Source: Methylophilaceae bacterium (GTDB lineage Bacteria; Pseudomonadota; Gammaproteobacteria; Burkholderiales; Methylophilaceae). Taken from it: 35,302 bases of DNA. Positions 1 to 7,783 of the stretch are shown here, piece by piece. The number at the start of each line of letters is the position of its first letter. Position 1 is the first letter of the stretch. The notes beneath the pieces are model-generated. The model searched no databases. It was not told the origin of the DNA and was given only the letters and a program-made list of their open reading frames with translations. The position numbers and the translations under genes are program-made. Location: positions 1-35,302 of the forward strand of contig JANYIK010000114.1 in assembly GCA_025362115.1 (NCBI GenBank), in the 5' to 3' direction.

Positions 1-1
1 C

Positions 2-1000
2 GGTGGGGAACTGGCACGGGTGCTGGCGGCTGGCGGTGATGCAAAGAAAATTGTATTTTCCGGCATCGGCAAAACCGCGGATGAAATGCGGCAAGCACTG
101 GAGGCGGGAATTTTTTGCTTTAACGTGGAATCAGAAAGCGAACTGAACCGCCTCAACCATGTGGCGGGCGAAATGGGAAAAGTCGCTCCGGTATCACTAC
201 GCGTTAATCCGGACGTAGATGCCAAGACGCACCCCTACATTTCTACAGGCTTAAAAAACAACAAGTTTGGGGTCGCGTTGGAAAACGCTTTTGAGCTTTA
301 TACCCAGGCCGCCGCAATGCCCAATATCGCCGTGCATGGCGTAGATTGTCACATCGGATCCCAGCTCACCGAAATCGCGCCTTTTTTGGCCGCACTAGAT
401 CGCGTATTGCTGCTGGTAGATAAGCTAGAAGCCGTTGGCATATCAATTTCACATCTCGATTTGGGCGGTGGCGTGGGCATACGCTACCAAGACGAAACGC
501 CACCAGAGATTGCGGTGTATGCACAAGCGCTGCTGGCTAAACTAGTCAACCGCAAATTCAAATTATTATTAGAGCCAGGCCGCGCACTGGTGGGCAACGC
601 CGGTGTGTTATTGACCAAAGTGGAATACCTCAAGCCGGGCGAGGCTAAAAATTTCGCCATCGTGGATGCCGCCATGAACGACCTGATGCGCCCAGCGCTG
701 TATGATGCTTGGCACGACATCGTGCCGGTTGAACCGCGCATCGGGCAGACCACCAATTATGAGATCGTTGGCCCAGTGTGTGAAAGCGGCGACTTTCTCG
801 GGCACGATCGCAAACTGTGCTTAGAAGAAGGTGATTTGTTGGCGGTAATGTCGGCAGGCGCTTATGGCATGAGCATGAGCTCCAACTACAACACCCGTCC
901 ACGCGTTGCGGAAGTGATGGTGGATGGCAACGAGGTTTATCTGGTGCGGGAGCGAGAAACTGTGGCTGCGCTTATCGCACTGGAAACAACCCTAAAATAG
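2..1000 (+). CDS. lysA: Diaminopimelate decarboxylase, 5' end outside window
   Basis: This enzyme makes L-lysine by PLP-dependent decarboxylation of meso-diaminopimelate, the last step of lysine synthesis in the cytoplasm. The frame is open from base 2 and begins GGELARVLAAGG, which in LysA lies roughly 90 residues into the protein, so the true start and the PLP-binding lysine (YAxKAN) are upstream of the window. About 332 residues are present. Visible LysA signatures are the HIGSQ motif, the glycine-rich LDLGGGVGI, EPGRALVGNAG, the substrate-side GPVCESGDFL and the C-terminal AGAYGMSMSSNYN. An ATG at 20 is internal. A small secreted-peptide gene and a terminator follow. The identification is firm; only the 5' end is missing. 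Confidence 0.97.
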   Translation, partial: GGELARVLAAGGDAKKIVFSGIGKTADEMRQALEAGIFCFNVESESELNRLNHVAGEMGKVAPVSLRVNPDVDAKTHPYISTGLKNNKFGVALENAFELYTQAAAMPNIAVHGVDCHIGSQLTEIAPFLAALDRVLLLVDKLEAVGISISHLDLGGGVGIRYQDETPPEIAVYAQALLAKLVNRKFKLLLEPGRALVGNAGVLLTKVEYLKPGEAKNFAIVDAAMNDLMRPALYDAWHDIVPVEPRIGQTTNYEIVGPVCESGDFLGHDRKLCLEEGDLLAVMSAGAYGMSMSSNYNTRPRVAEVMVDGNEVYLVRERETVAALIALETTLK

Positions 1001-1082
1001 GGTTGTCAACCGCAAAAATTTGGCGTAAATTTCCCCTCGTAGTACCAATTTATAACTATCAAAATTTAACGGAGAGACGCAA

Positions 1083-1226
1083 ATGAAGAAATCGCTTTTA
1101 GCTCTACTGCTGGCTATGATGTCACTGTTCTCTGTAGGACTTGCTTTTGCTGATGAAATGGCTGATGACGGCTCCGCTTCCACGGAAGAGCCATTACCAC
1201 CACTGATGGAAGAAGGCGGCAACTAA
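1083..1226 (+). CDS. Small secreted acidic peptide, 47 aa
   Basis: I do not recognise this gene. It starts with ATG at 1083, preceded by GGAGAG at 1071-1076, a well-placed ribosome binding site. The product begins MKKSLLALLLAMMSLFSVG and continues LAFA-DE, a textbook Sec signal peptide with a probable cleavage after AFA. The mature part would be only about 24 residues with eight acidic residues, no basic ones, a PLPPL turn and a Gly-Gly-Asn end. There is no cysteine, so it is not a lipoprotein. It lies 82 bases after lysA and just before a strong terminator, so it may share the lysA transcript. Periplasmic location is inferred from the signal peptide; the function is unknown. Confidence 0.75.
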   Translation: MKKSLLALLLAMMSLFSVGLAFADEMADDGSASTEEPLPPLMEEGGN

Positions 1227-1249
1227 TACACCGTTGACACTGATTAAAT

Positions 1250-1284
1250 AAAAAGGCGGAGGCTCCTTAGCGCTCCGCCTTTTT
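1250..1284. terminator. Bidirectional intrinsic terminator
   Basis: A perfect 12-bp inverted repeat (AAAAAGGCGGAG at 1250-1261, CTCCGCCTTTTT at 1273-1284) encloses an 11-base loop. The stem has a GC-rich core and ends in a T-run when read from either strand. It sits between the converging lysA/small-peptide transcript and purU and should stop both. Confidence 0.93.
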
Positions 1285-1301
1285 ATCGTCCAAAATCTGA
1301 G

Positions 1302-2156
1302 CTAGTCAAAAATAACCGTCTTATTGGCATAAAGCAAAATCCGATTTTCGATGTGCCAACGCACTGCACGCGACAACACTACTTTTTCCAAATCCCTGCC
1401 TTTATGAATCAAGTCTTCTAGCTGATCGCGGTGCGAAATGCGTGCCAAATCTTGTTCGATAATCGGCCCTTCGTCCAGCACCTCGGTCACATAATGGCTG
1501 GTGGCTCCGATAAGCTTCACACCGCGCTCAAACGCCCGATGATAAGGTTTTGCACCAATAAACGCGGGTAAGAAAGAGTGGTGAATGTTGATTATGCGGC
1601 TGGGATAACGTGCCACAAAATTGGGCGATAAAACTTGCATATAGCGCGCCAGCACAATCAGATCAATTTCGTGAGCATCAAGCAGTGCAAACTGTGCAGC
1701 TTCTGCCTCAGCCTTGTTCTCTTTGCTGACGGTTATCACATGAAATGGAATACCGTAGAAATCCGCCAAGCGCTTGGTGTCAGTATGGTTGCTTATAATC
1801 AGAGGAATATCGCAATCCAGCTCCCCGCTTTGATGGCGATATAACAGGTCGGTTAAGCAGTGGTCATATTTGGAGACAAAAATGGCGATTTTAGGTTTGC
1901 GGCTGGCGAGTTTCAGCTGCCAGTGCATCTCGAATTTTTCGGCGATGGGGACAAACGCCTGTTCAAACTGCGTGGGTTCCAAGGCAAAGCCCGTAAAATC
2001 CCATTCTACACGCATCAAAAACAGATTTTGTTCGGCATCTTGATGCTGGTCGGCGTGCAAAATGTTGGCATTGTGACGATACAAAAAGTCGGCAATCGCC
2101 GCCACCAAGCCCTTGCGATCAGGGCAATTGATTAACAAAGTCGCGGTATTTTTCAT
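1302..2156 (-). CDS. purU: Formyltetrahydrofolate deformylase
   Basis: PurU hydrolyses 10-formyl-tetrahydrofolate to formate and tetrahydrofolate, balancing the folate pool and supplying formate to PurT. The protein has an N-terminal ACT domain (LLINCPDRKGLVAAIADFLY) and a C-terminal formyltransferase fold with IINIHHSFLPAFIGAKPYHR and the ATSHYVTEVLDEGPII loop. These hold the Asn/His/Asp catalytic set shared with PurN. I chose the ATG at 2156 (MKNTATLL, 284 aa). A TTG three codons earlier is possible but is no better supported. No strong Shine-Dalgarno is visible. It diverges from ispH, and the terminator at 1250-1284 closes it. Confidence 0.95.
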   Translation of the reverse strand: MKNTATLLINCPDRKGLVAAIADFLYRHNANILHADQHQDAEQNLFLMRVEWDFTGFALEPTQFEQAFVPIAEKFEMHWQLKLASRKPKIAIFVSKYDHCLTDLLYRHQSGELDCDIPLIISNHTDTKRLADFYGIPFHVITVSKENKAEAEAAQFALLDAHEIDLIVLARYMQVLSPNFVARYPSRIINIHHSFLPAFIGAKPYHRAFERGVKLIGATSHYVTEVLDEGPIIEQDLARISHRDQLEDLIHKGRDLEKVVLSRAVRWHIENRILLYANKTVIFD

Positions 2157-2186
2157 AACAAACAAACGTCAAAGAAGATGCCGCGC

Positions 2187-2192
2187 ATTATA
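2187..2192 (-). promoter_or_regulatory. Candidate -10 element for purU
   Basis: Read on the minus strand this is a perfect TATAAT about 30 bases before the purU ATG. No good -35 hexamer is visible 16-18 bases upstream, so the call rests on the -10 and its position only. Confidence 0.35.
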
Positions 2193-2250
2193 ATCGTTTC
2201 ATTCGATGTATTGCCGTGCTAAGTTAATTCTAGGACAATCAACAAGTATT

Positions 2251-2284
2251 TATAATCCGCTCACGCAGTCAATAGTTTAGGAAG
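2251..2284 (+). promoter_or_regulatory. Candidate -10 and ribosome binding site of ispH
   Basis: TATAAT at 2251-2256 lies 36 bases before the ispH start and AGGAAG at 2279-2284 is a good Shine-Dalgarno with 8-base spacing. The -35 region (around TTCTAG, 2228-2233) is a poor match, so the promoter is tentative while the ribosome binding site is convincing. Confidence 0.45.
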
Positions 2285-2292
2285 TCAAAACA

Positions 2293-3225
2293 ATGGAAGT
2301 GTTACTAGCAAACCCTCGTGGATTCTGCGCCGGTGTTGACCGCGCCATCATTATTGTCGAGCAAGCCTTGGAACGCTATGGCGCACCTATCTACGTCCGG
2401 CATGAAGTGGTACACAATAAATTCGTCGTAGATGACCTGAAGCGCAAAGGCGCGGTATTCATTGAAGACTTGGATGAAATTCCCGCTGGTAACACTGTTA
2501 TTTTCAGCGCTCACGGCGTTTCTCAAGCGGTACGCCACGATGCAGAAACACGCGGACTGCGTGTGTTTGATGCAACCTGCCCACTAGTGACCAAAGTCCA
2601 CATTGAAGTCAACAGAATGCACGCCAACGGGCAAGAGATCATCCTCATCGGCCACAAAGGTCACCCCGAAGTCGAAGGTACGATGGGTCAGGGTGAAGGA
2701 CGCATGTATCTGGTGGAAACACCAGAAGACGTGACCAAGCTGGAGGTTACCGATCCGCATAAGCTGGCTTACATCACGCAGACCACGCTGTCTATGGACG
2801 ACGCTGCCAAGGTGGTGGAGGCTCTGAAAGCGCGCTTCCCCGATATAGCAGCACCCAGGAGTGACAGTATTTGTTACGCCACACAAAACCGTCAAGACGC
2901 GGTGAAGAACATGATTAAGCACTGTGATTTGATTATCGTGGTGGGTTCACCCAATAGCTCAAACTCTAACCGTTTGCGCGAAGTGGCGTTGAATCAGGGA
3001 ATCTCGTCTTATATGGTTGATACCGCTAAGGAACTTGATCCCACTTGGCTGAATGGCAAACAACACATCGGCGTGACTGCGGGTGCTTCAGCGCCGGAAG
3101 TGTTGGTTCAAGAGGTGATTGCGCGCTTGCAAGAACTGGGCGCGATTAAGGTAAAAAACCTGGATGGAATTACCGAAACTGTAGTATTTCCGCTCCCCAA
3201 AGGCTTAATGGCTCAGGCCGCTTAA
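2293..3225 (+). CDS. ispH: 4-hydroxy-3-methylbut-2-enyl diphosphate reductase
   Basis: IspH (LytB) is the last enzyme of the MEP pathway. It reduces HMBPP to IPP and DMAPP with an iron-sulfur cluster, and so supplies the prenyl units used by the hopanoid genes in this window. The three cluster ligands are visible as Cys12 (NPRGFCAGVDRA), Cys96 (DATCPLVTKVH) and Cys194 (DSICYATQNRQ). Substrate-binding His41 (RHEVVHN), His74 (FSAHGVSQ), His124 and catalytic Glu126 (HKGHPEVEGT), and the SPNSSNSNRL phosphate loop, are also present. At 310 aa it is full length. Its TAA stop shares the TTAA tetranucleotide with the stop of the convergent DoxX-like gene. Confidence 0.98.
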   Translation: MEVLLANPRGFCAGVDRAIIIVEQALERYGAPIYVRHEVVHNKFVVDDLKRKGAVFIEDLDEIPAGNTVIFSAHGVSQAVRHDAETRGLRVFDATCPLVTKVHIEVNRMHANGQEIILIGHKGHPEVEGTMGQGEGRMYLVETPEDVTKLEVTDPHKLAYITQTTLSMDDAAKVVEALKARFPDIAAPRSDSICYATQNRQDAVKNMIKHCDLIIVVGSPNSSNSNRLREVALNQGISSYMVDTAKELDPTWLNGKQHIGVTAGASAPEVLVQEVIARLQELGAIKVKNLDGITETVVFPLPKGLMAQAA

Positions 3226-3611
3226 GCCTGTTTTTTCTTTAAGTTATCCAGACTGCACGTAGTCACTGGATTACAAGCCAGCAGCATCAATCCTCCCGCC
3301 AGTCCCAAGTAGAGAAACATTGCGTCTGGCTGGAAGCGTCCCAGGACAACCGCGGAAAACAACGTATATCCCAGCATCACATAGGCGGCGGTTCTGGTTT
3401 TCCATCCAGCAAACAACGCCAGCCCACCTAGCAGCTGTAACAATATCAACAAAGAGGCAAAAATTCTGGGCAATCCCAAACCCGCAAGTAGTGCAATATA
3501 CTGTTCATAGGCATCTGGATCGCCTTGAAAGTGAATCATTTTGAGCGTCACGATACCAAGAAAAGCCAATGCAAGCAGAATGCGCGCCAAAGCACTTGAA
3601 TATTTACACAT
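3222..3611 (-). CDS. DoxX-family membrane protein
   Basis: This 129-residue protein has about four hydrophobic segments (residues about 8-25, 45-67, 73-92 and 95-113), typical of the DoxX/DoxD-like family of inner-membrane proteins. Members are linked to quinone or thiol redox chemistry, but most have no defined role. The LGLPRIFASLLILLQLLGGLALF stretch resembles the family's second helix with its conserved glycines. GAGG lies seven bases before the ATG. The gene converges on ispH with a 4-base overlap and diverges from the Fae-like operon. The C-terminus is basic (NLKKKQA), suggesting it faces the cytoplasm. The family call is fairly safe; the role is not known. Confidence 0.75.
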   Translation of the reverse strand: MCKYSSALARILLALAFLGIVTLKMIHFQGDPDAYEQYIALLAGLGLPRIFASLLILLQLLGGLALFAGWKTRTAAYVMLGYTLFSAVVLGRFQPDAMFLYLGLAGGLMLLACNPVTTCSLDNLKKKQA

Positions 3612-3672
3612 AGGGAAACCTCAATCAAAAAAGTTAAAAACTCGCCACCAGAAGTAGACACATGATGCCCGA

Positions 3673-3701
3673 TTGCCCCACCTCTCTGCAAGCGCTAAAA
3701 T
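3673..3701 (+). promoter_or_regulatory. Candidate sigma-70 promoter of the Fae-like operon
   Basis: TTGCCC (3673-3678, four of six consensus bases), a 17-base spacer and TAAAAT (3696-3701, five of six) form a good sigma-70-type promoter. The predicted start near 3708 gives a leader of about 29 bases before the ATG at 3737. Confidence 0.55.
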
Positions 3702-3736
3702 GAGTCCCCTAATCATACCTTCTGAAAGCACACATC

Positions 3737-4282
3737 ATGTCTGACAAAATCATTTTCAAAGCTGGCGAAGCCACCGTTTTTACCCCTGGTAAGGACGTTA
3801 CTGCCGCGATGCCAGAAATTCTCATTGGGTCGGTAGATGGCCCCGTTGGCCAGGCTTTCGCCAACATGATGGCGCAAAGCAAGGGGCACACCGCAATGTT
3901 CGCTGTGCGCGACATCAACCAGATGGTAAGACCAGCCACCATGATGGTGCCCAAGGTCACATTGAAAGATAGCGCCAATATCGAACTGTTCGGTGGCGTG
4001 GTACAGGCGGCCACGGCGGACGCGATTCTGGATTGTGTCATCGAAGGCATCATCCCGCGCAACCACGCTAATGATTTATGCATCATCGCCTTGTTATGGA
4101 TAGACCCGGGTTGCGCTAAAGAAGCCAATCTGGACAAGGCAGACATGTACAAAAACAACTATGAAGCCACCAAGCTGGCCATCAGTCGTGCGTTGAATGA
4201 CGAACCAACCATAGACGAACTCATCAAGAATCGTCACACCATCAAACATTGCATGTGGGAAGACAGCTGGGATCAAAAATAA
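3737..4282 (+). CDS. Formaldehyde-activating enzyme (Fae) homologue lacking the catalytic His
   Basis: The 181-residue protein matches the Fae family along its length: EILIGSVDGPVGQAFAN, a K-containing PKVTL strand, ELFGGVVQAATADAI, EGIIP and the very Fae-like NYEATKLAISRALNDEP. Fae condenses formaldehyde with tetrahydromethanopterin using a His at the start of the VAHIDLIIG motif (His17 in the Methylorubrum enzyme). Here the aligned segment is AAMPEILIG, so that His is replaced by Met25 and the nearby Asp by Glu27. There is also one extra residue before the Gln of the FGxxQ motif. Canonical activity is therefore doubtful. The gene heads a tight operon with two small unknown proteins and a DUF1993 protein, and no other H4MPT-pathway gene is in the window. 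Family assignment is confident; the function is open. Confidence 0.88.
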   Translation: MSDKIIFKAGEATVFTPGKDVTAAMPEILIGSVDGPVGQAFANMMAQSKGHTAMFAVRDINQMVRPATMMVPKVTLKDSANIELFGGVVQAATADAILDCVIEGIIPRNHANDLCIIALLWIDPGCAKEANLDKADMYKNNYEATKLAISRALNDEPTIDELIKNRHTIKHCMWEDSWDQK

Positions 4283-4615
4283 GTGCATCTCACGGGAATT
4301 GACTATCCTGAAAGCATAGATTTTATTACCCGTAGCGAGGGCGTTGTGCGCCTAGTGCTGGTTGAGCAGCGCCAGCTTAGCGAAGACAACGCCCCCGCAC
4401 TGCAAGACAAACTCAACAACTACCTCGGTTACGTCATCAATGGCATGCTGCAAACACAGCATCCCGAATCCATTGATGACACCGTTCGCATCCGCGTAGA
4501 ACTTGCGACTGAGCAGACTCCCTTCATCCACGAGTTTCTGCTGCTTTACGCATCAACATTGGCAGAATACGACATTGCTTTTGAGGTAGTACTCGACGGG
4601 GAGGTCATCATATGA
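4283..4615 (+). CDS. Uncharacterised 110-aa protein, DUF6572-like
   Basis: The frame starts with GTG directly after the TAA of the Fae-like gene, with GGGA about nine bases upstream; no in-frame ATG is available nearby. The N-terminal ESIDFI, the LVLVEQRQLSE strand and ALQDKLNNYLGYVINGMLQ resemble small bacterial proteins of the DUF6572 kind (pattern DxIDFI ... LLQxKLNxYLxFI), as far as I can recall it. It is acidic, has no membrane segment or signal peptide, and ends in predicted strands. The next gene starts inside its stop codon (ATGA), so the two are translationally coupled. Function unknown. Confidence 0.78.
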   Translation: MHLTGIDYPESIDFITRSEGVVRLVLVEQRQLSEDNAPALQDKLNNYLGYVINGMLQTQHPESIDDTVRIRVELATEQTPFIHEFLLLYASTLAEYDIAFEVVLDGEVII

Positions 4616-4887
4616 CGGATGCTGTGACCGTAAAAAGGCTAGGCGAGACCAGTTTTGAAGTGATGGTGCAAGGCCGCACTGCGACTACGCACATTGTCAC
4701 GGTATCTACACAATACGCCGCCAAACTTACTGCGGGTAAAGTTGCTACGGAGGTGCTGGTGAGTCGTTCCTTTGACTTCCTGCTGGAGCGCGAACCCAAC
4801 ACCAGCATCCTGCGCCGCTTTGACCTTAGCGTCATCGCGCAATATTTCCCGGAGTACGAGCGTACAATCGTCAAGATGCTGGATTAA
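4612..4887 (+). CDS. Uncharacterised 91-aa protein
   Basis: This small soluble protein has an N-terminal beta-rich part (VKRLGETSFEVMVQGRTATTHIVTVS) and a C-terminal part with FDFLLEREPNTSILRRFDL and YFPEYERTI. I recognise that C-terminal pattern from short conserved bacterial proteins with no known role. The ATG at 4612 overlaps the previous stop by four bases (ATGA), which indicates coupled translation. Only 34 bases separate it from the DUF1993 gene. No catalytic residues or nucleic-acid-binding motifs are evident. Confidence 0.82.
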   Translation: MTDAVTVKRLGETSFEVMVQGRTATTHIVTVSTQYAAKLTAGKVATEVLVSRSFDFLLEREPNTSILRRFDLSVIAQYFPEYERTIVKMLD

Positions 4888-4921
4888 AGCTCATACTGAA
4901 TTTATAACTTAGGAGTTAAAA

Positions 4922-5425
4922 ATGTCCCTTTCAATGTATCAAGCCTCAATCCCCGTTTTTGTAAAATTTCTAGGGAATCTATCCACGATACTAGAAAAAG
5001 GCGCTGCCCATGCGGAGGCCAAGAAAATCGAACCTTCCGTGTTGATCAACTCAAGACTGGCAGCCGATATGTACCCGCTTTCGCGCCAGATACAGATCGC
5101 CACTGACGTAGCGAAAGGCTGTGCCGCACGTCTGGCTGGCATTGAAGTACCGAGCTATGAAGACAAGGAATCGACCTTTCCCGAACTACAGGCACGTATC
5201 GCCAAGACCGTGGCCTTTTTACAAAGCGTGACCCCGGCACAAATAGACGGTAGCGAGGGGCGCAGCGTCACCCTCAAACTGCGCGGCAAGGATGTCACCT
5301 TTTTAGGGCAACCCTACCTGCTCAACTTTGCCATCCCCAATGTATTTTTTCACGTCACCACGGCCTACGACATCTTGCGCCACAACGCCGTAGAACTGGG
5401 CAAGATGGATTTTCTTGGAAGATAA
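4922..5425 (+). CDS. DUF1993 family protein
   Basis: The 167-residue product matches the DUF1993 family: MSLSMYQASIPVFVKFLGNLSTIL at the N-terminus, SRLAADMYPLSRQIQIATDVAKG in the middle, and NFAIPNVFFHVTTAYDILRHNAVELGKMDFLG at the C-terminus. It is a predicted soluble four-helix protein of the DinB/YfiT type with His residues (FFHVTTAYDILRHN) that might bind metal. AGGAG at 4911-4915 precedes the ATG by six bases. It is the last gene of the Fae-like unit. No biochemical role is established for the family. Confidence 0.88.
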   Translation: MSLSMYQASIPVFVKFLGNLSTILEKGAAHAEAKKIEPSVLINSRLAADMYPLSRQIQIATDVAKGCAARLAGIEVPSYEDKESTFPELQARIAKTVAFLQSVTPAQIDGSEGRSVTLKLRGKDVTFLGQPYLLNFAIPNVFFHVTTAYDILRHNAVELGKMDFLGR

Positions 5426-5431
5426 ATCTGG

Positions 5432-5509
5432 CTGACTAAATGTCAGAAGTCGGCCTTGGATTCAACCGGTGGATGCAAGGCCAGAAGCTGACATTAGCTG
5501 ATAAGCTAA
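5432..5509. repeat. Three short inverted repeats in the gap before the acyltransferase
   Basis: Three hairpin-forming repeats follow one another: CTGAC/GTCAG (5432-5436, 5442-5446), GGCCTTG/CAAGGCC (5452-5458, 5476-5482) and TTAGCT/AGCTAA (5494-5499, 5504-5509). None is followed by a clear T-run, so they are not ordinary terminators. They sit at the border of an AT-rich gene and may be remains of a small repeat element or the end signal of the Fae-like operon. Confidence 0.45.
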
Positions 5510-5629
5510 ACTATTACTGCTGTGTCCCAGAATCAGCCATTCGGAGGCGTTCTAATTTTGCTACAATTTTCGCATCAGGTTTTGTACTTCACAACATAGA
5601 ACACCAGAATTTCCAATGTTTCTTGCAAA

Positions 5630-7642
5630 ATGAAAAATTCCAATAGCCAGAGCCTAGAACTAACTACACATCTTAATAAAATTCAATATCGTGCAGATAT
5701 CGATGGCTTACGGGCGCTGGCAGTTATTTTTGTAGTTCTATTTCATGCTTTTCCACTACTATTAAGAGGTGGATTTGTTGGTGTTGACATCTTTTTTGTT
5801 ATTTCTGGCTTTCTTATTTCGACAATTATTATTAATGATCTTGAAAAACTAAATTTTAGTTTTATTGAATTTTACAGTCGCAGGATAAGACGTATCTTTC
5901 CTGCATTACTTCTTGTTCTAATATCTACCTATTCTGTCGGCTGGTTTGTACTGTTGGGTGACGAGTACACTCAACTTGGAAAACATCTTATGGCGGGTGC
6001 TGGATTCATTTCCAATCTAGTGCTTTGGAATGAGAGTGGATATTTTGACGCATTAGATGAAACCAAACCACTACTACATTTATGGTCGCTAGGAATCGAA
6101 GAGCAGTTTTATATCGTATGGCCATTTATATTATGGATTACATATAAGAAACGTTCCACCACTCTCGGTGTGCTACTGTCAATCACTCTCATATCATTCA
6201 TCTTAAATGTGCGAGGGATTCATTCGAATGTAACTGCCACGTTTTATTCACCGCTAACCCGATTATGGGAGTTATCGATAGGGTCATTATTAGCCTATTC
6301 CACGATGAAAGAAAATAATTTCGTGAGCAATCTTAAAGAAAAGATTTCTGTTCGGATAAGTGCGTTATTTCTTGGTAAGCCAGAAGAGGAAGCCTCTTTA
6401 TTAAATAATGTTCAGACAACATTAGGTGTTTTTCTGTTAATCGTAGCCGTGTGCCTGTGTAAAGAGAAGAGTTTTCCTGGTTTGTGGGCTGTTCTGCCAA
6501 CTTTAGGTACTGTATTAATTATTTCATCGGGCTCTTCTGACCATGATGCATGGTTTAACCGTAAAGTGCTTTCAAGTCAATTTTTAGTATGGTTTGGCTT
6601 GATAAGTTTTCCGCTGTACTTGTGGCACTGGCCACTTCTTGTACTTTTGCCCCGTATTATAAACGACACATCTTCACATGAAATTTTCACCAAGGTAATA
6701 TCAATTGCCATTTCAGTCGGTCTTGCTTGGATTACATACATTCTTATAGAACGGCGCTTCCGGTTTGGTGCATATTTAAAAGCCAAAACTCTATCGTTAA
6801 TCGTTTTAATGATCCTTGTAGGTGGTACTGGTTATTATTGCTTTAAAGAGAACGGTTTTAAGCGTAACGGATTAGGGGCTGGGTTTCCAAAAGTTGTTCA
6901 AGACTTGTCTGAGTATCATTACGACCCAAATGGGGCATATCGAGTTGATATTTGCCATCTGGATGAAGAAATTCAATTCAACAGTTTTGATAAATGCCCC
7001 GATCGGTGGGCGCCTAACGGTAAAAATATATTAATTTGGGGTGATTCACATGCAGCCCATCTATATCCTGGATACCAGACTAGGTATAGTCAGTCCTATT
7101 CAATTATTCAACGGACCGCTGGCTTTTGCCCCCCGATACTGAATGATAACTTTAAGGGTACGAAGTACTGCCGGGAAATGAATGGGTATGTTTTTGATGA
7201 GATAAAAAAACAAAGGCCAGAAAGGGTGGTTCTTTCAGCAAACTGGGCTAAAGATAAATATAATTGGCAAGCCGTTGAGAAGACTGTTCTTGCATTGCAG
7301 GCAGTTGGGATAAAAAACATAGACTTGATTGGACCTGTCCCGCGGTGGGATAAACCATTGTCTAAATTGGCTCGACGATACATTATGAACCATCAACCTT
7401 TGTATCATATTCCGTATCGGATCAACTCTGGATTGAGTACCAAAGTTTTTAAGCTTGATGAGAAGATGCGAAATTTTTCAGCCCGTTTGCATATACGATA
7501 TATTTCAGCAACGGATATTTTTTGCAATGTCGAAGGGTGCGTTACTCGATCAGGTGATTCAGTGGATACCTTGGTTGCTTGGGACAACGCGCATCTTACA
7601 AAGGCTGGTTCGGAATTTTTAGTCTCTCATTTTCCGAACTAG
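5630..7642 (+). CDS. Membrane O-acyltransferase with C-terminal SGNH domain (OafA/YrhL type)
   Basis: This 670-residue protein fuses an acyltransferase-3 membrane domain (residues about 20-400) to a periplasmic SGNH hydrolase-like domain (about 420-670). Such enzymes move acetyl or other acyl groups across the membrane onto O-antigen, capsule or other sugars. Family hallmarks are YRADIDGLRALAV with Arg28 and His39, FVGVDIFFVISGFLI, FYSRRIRRIFPALL and LLHLWSLGIEEQFYIVWP. The SGNH part shows Gly471-Asp-Ser473-His474 and the C-terminal Asp652-x-x-His655. The start used has no clear Shine-Dalgarno. The gene is strikingly AT-rich beside its neighbours (12 G+C in the 60 bases from 5821, 39 in the 60 from 8461), which suggests acquisition by transfer. 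The substrate sugar cannot be told. Confidence 0.93.
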   Translation: MKNSNSQSLELTTHLNKIQYRADIDGLRALAVIFVVLFHAFPLLLRGGFVGVDIFFVISGFLISTIIINDLEKLNFSFIEFYSRRIRRIFPALLLVLISTYSVGWFVLLGDEYTQLGKHLMAGAGFISNLVLWNESGYFDALDETKPLLHLWSLGIEEQFYIVWPFILWITYKKRSTTLGVLLSITLISFILNVRGIHSNVTATFYSPLTRLWELSIGSLLAYSTMKENNFVSNLKEKISVRISALFLGKPEEEASLLNNVQTTLGVFLLIVAVCLCKEKSFPGLWAVLPTLGTVLIISSGSSDHDAWFNRKVLSSQFLVWFGLISFPLYLWHWPLLVLLPRIINDTSSHEIFTKVISIAISVGLAWITYILIERRFRFGAYLKAKTLSLIVLMILVGGTGYYCFKENGFKRNGLGAGFPKVVQDLSEYHYDPNGAYRVDICHLDEEIQFNSFDKCPDRWAPNGKNILIWGDSHAAHLYPGYQTRYSQSYSIIQRTAGFCPPILNDNFKGTKYCREMNGYVFDEIKKQRPERVVLSANWAKDKYNWQAVEKTVLALQAVGIKNIDLIGPVPRWDKPLSKLARRYIMNHQPLYHIPYRINSGLSTKVFKLDEKMRNFSARLHIRYISATDIFCNVEGCVTRSGDSVDTLVAWDNAHLTKAGSEFLVSHFPN

Positions 7643-7783
7643 ACAGCCGACAATTTTACACTCTTGAAAAGCAATTTATTTTGGCAGCATGAAAATGCCA
7701 TTGACTGATAACAAACGAGCACTGTATGTTCGGTTATGGGAAAAATGACCGGCAAGAATGGGGCTGCTACCGACACCCAAGCT

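Noticed and set aside
5440..5646. 68-aa frame before the acyltransferase
   Set aside because: It overlaps the acyltransferase start and contains only inverted-repeat DNA; its sequence looks like noncoding translation and there is no ribosome binding site.
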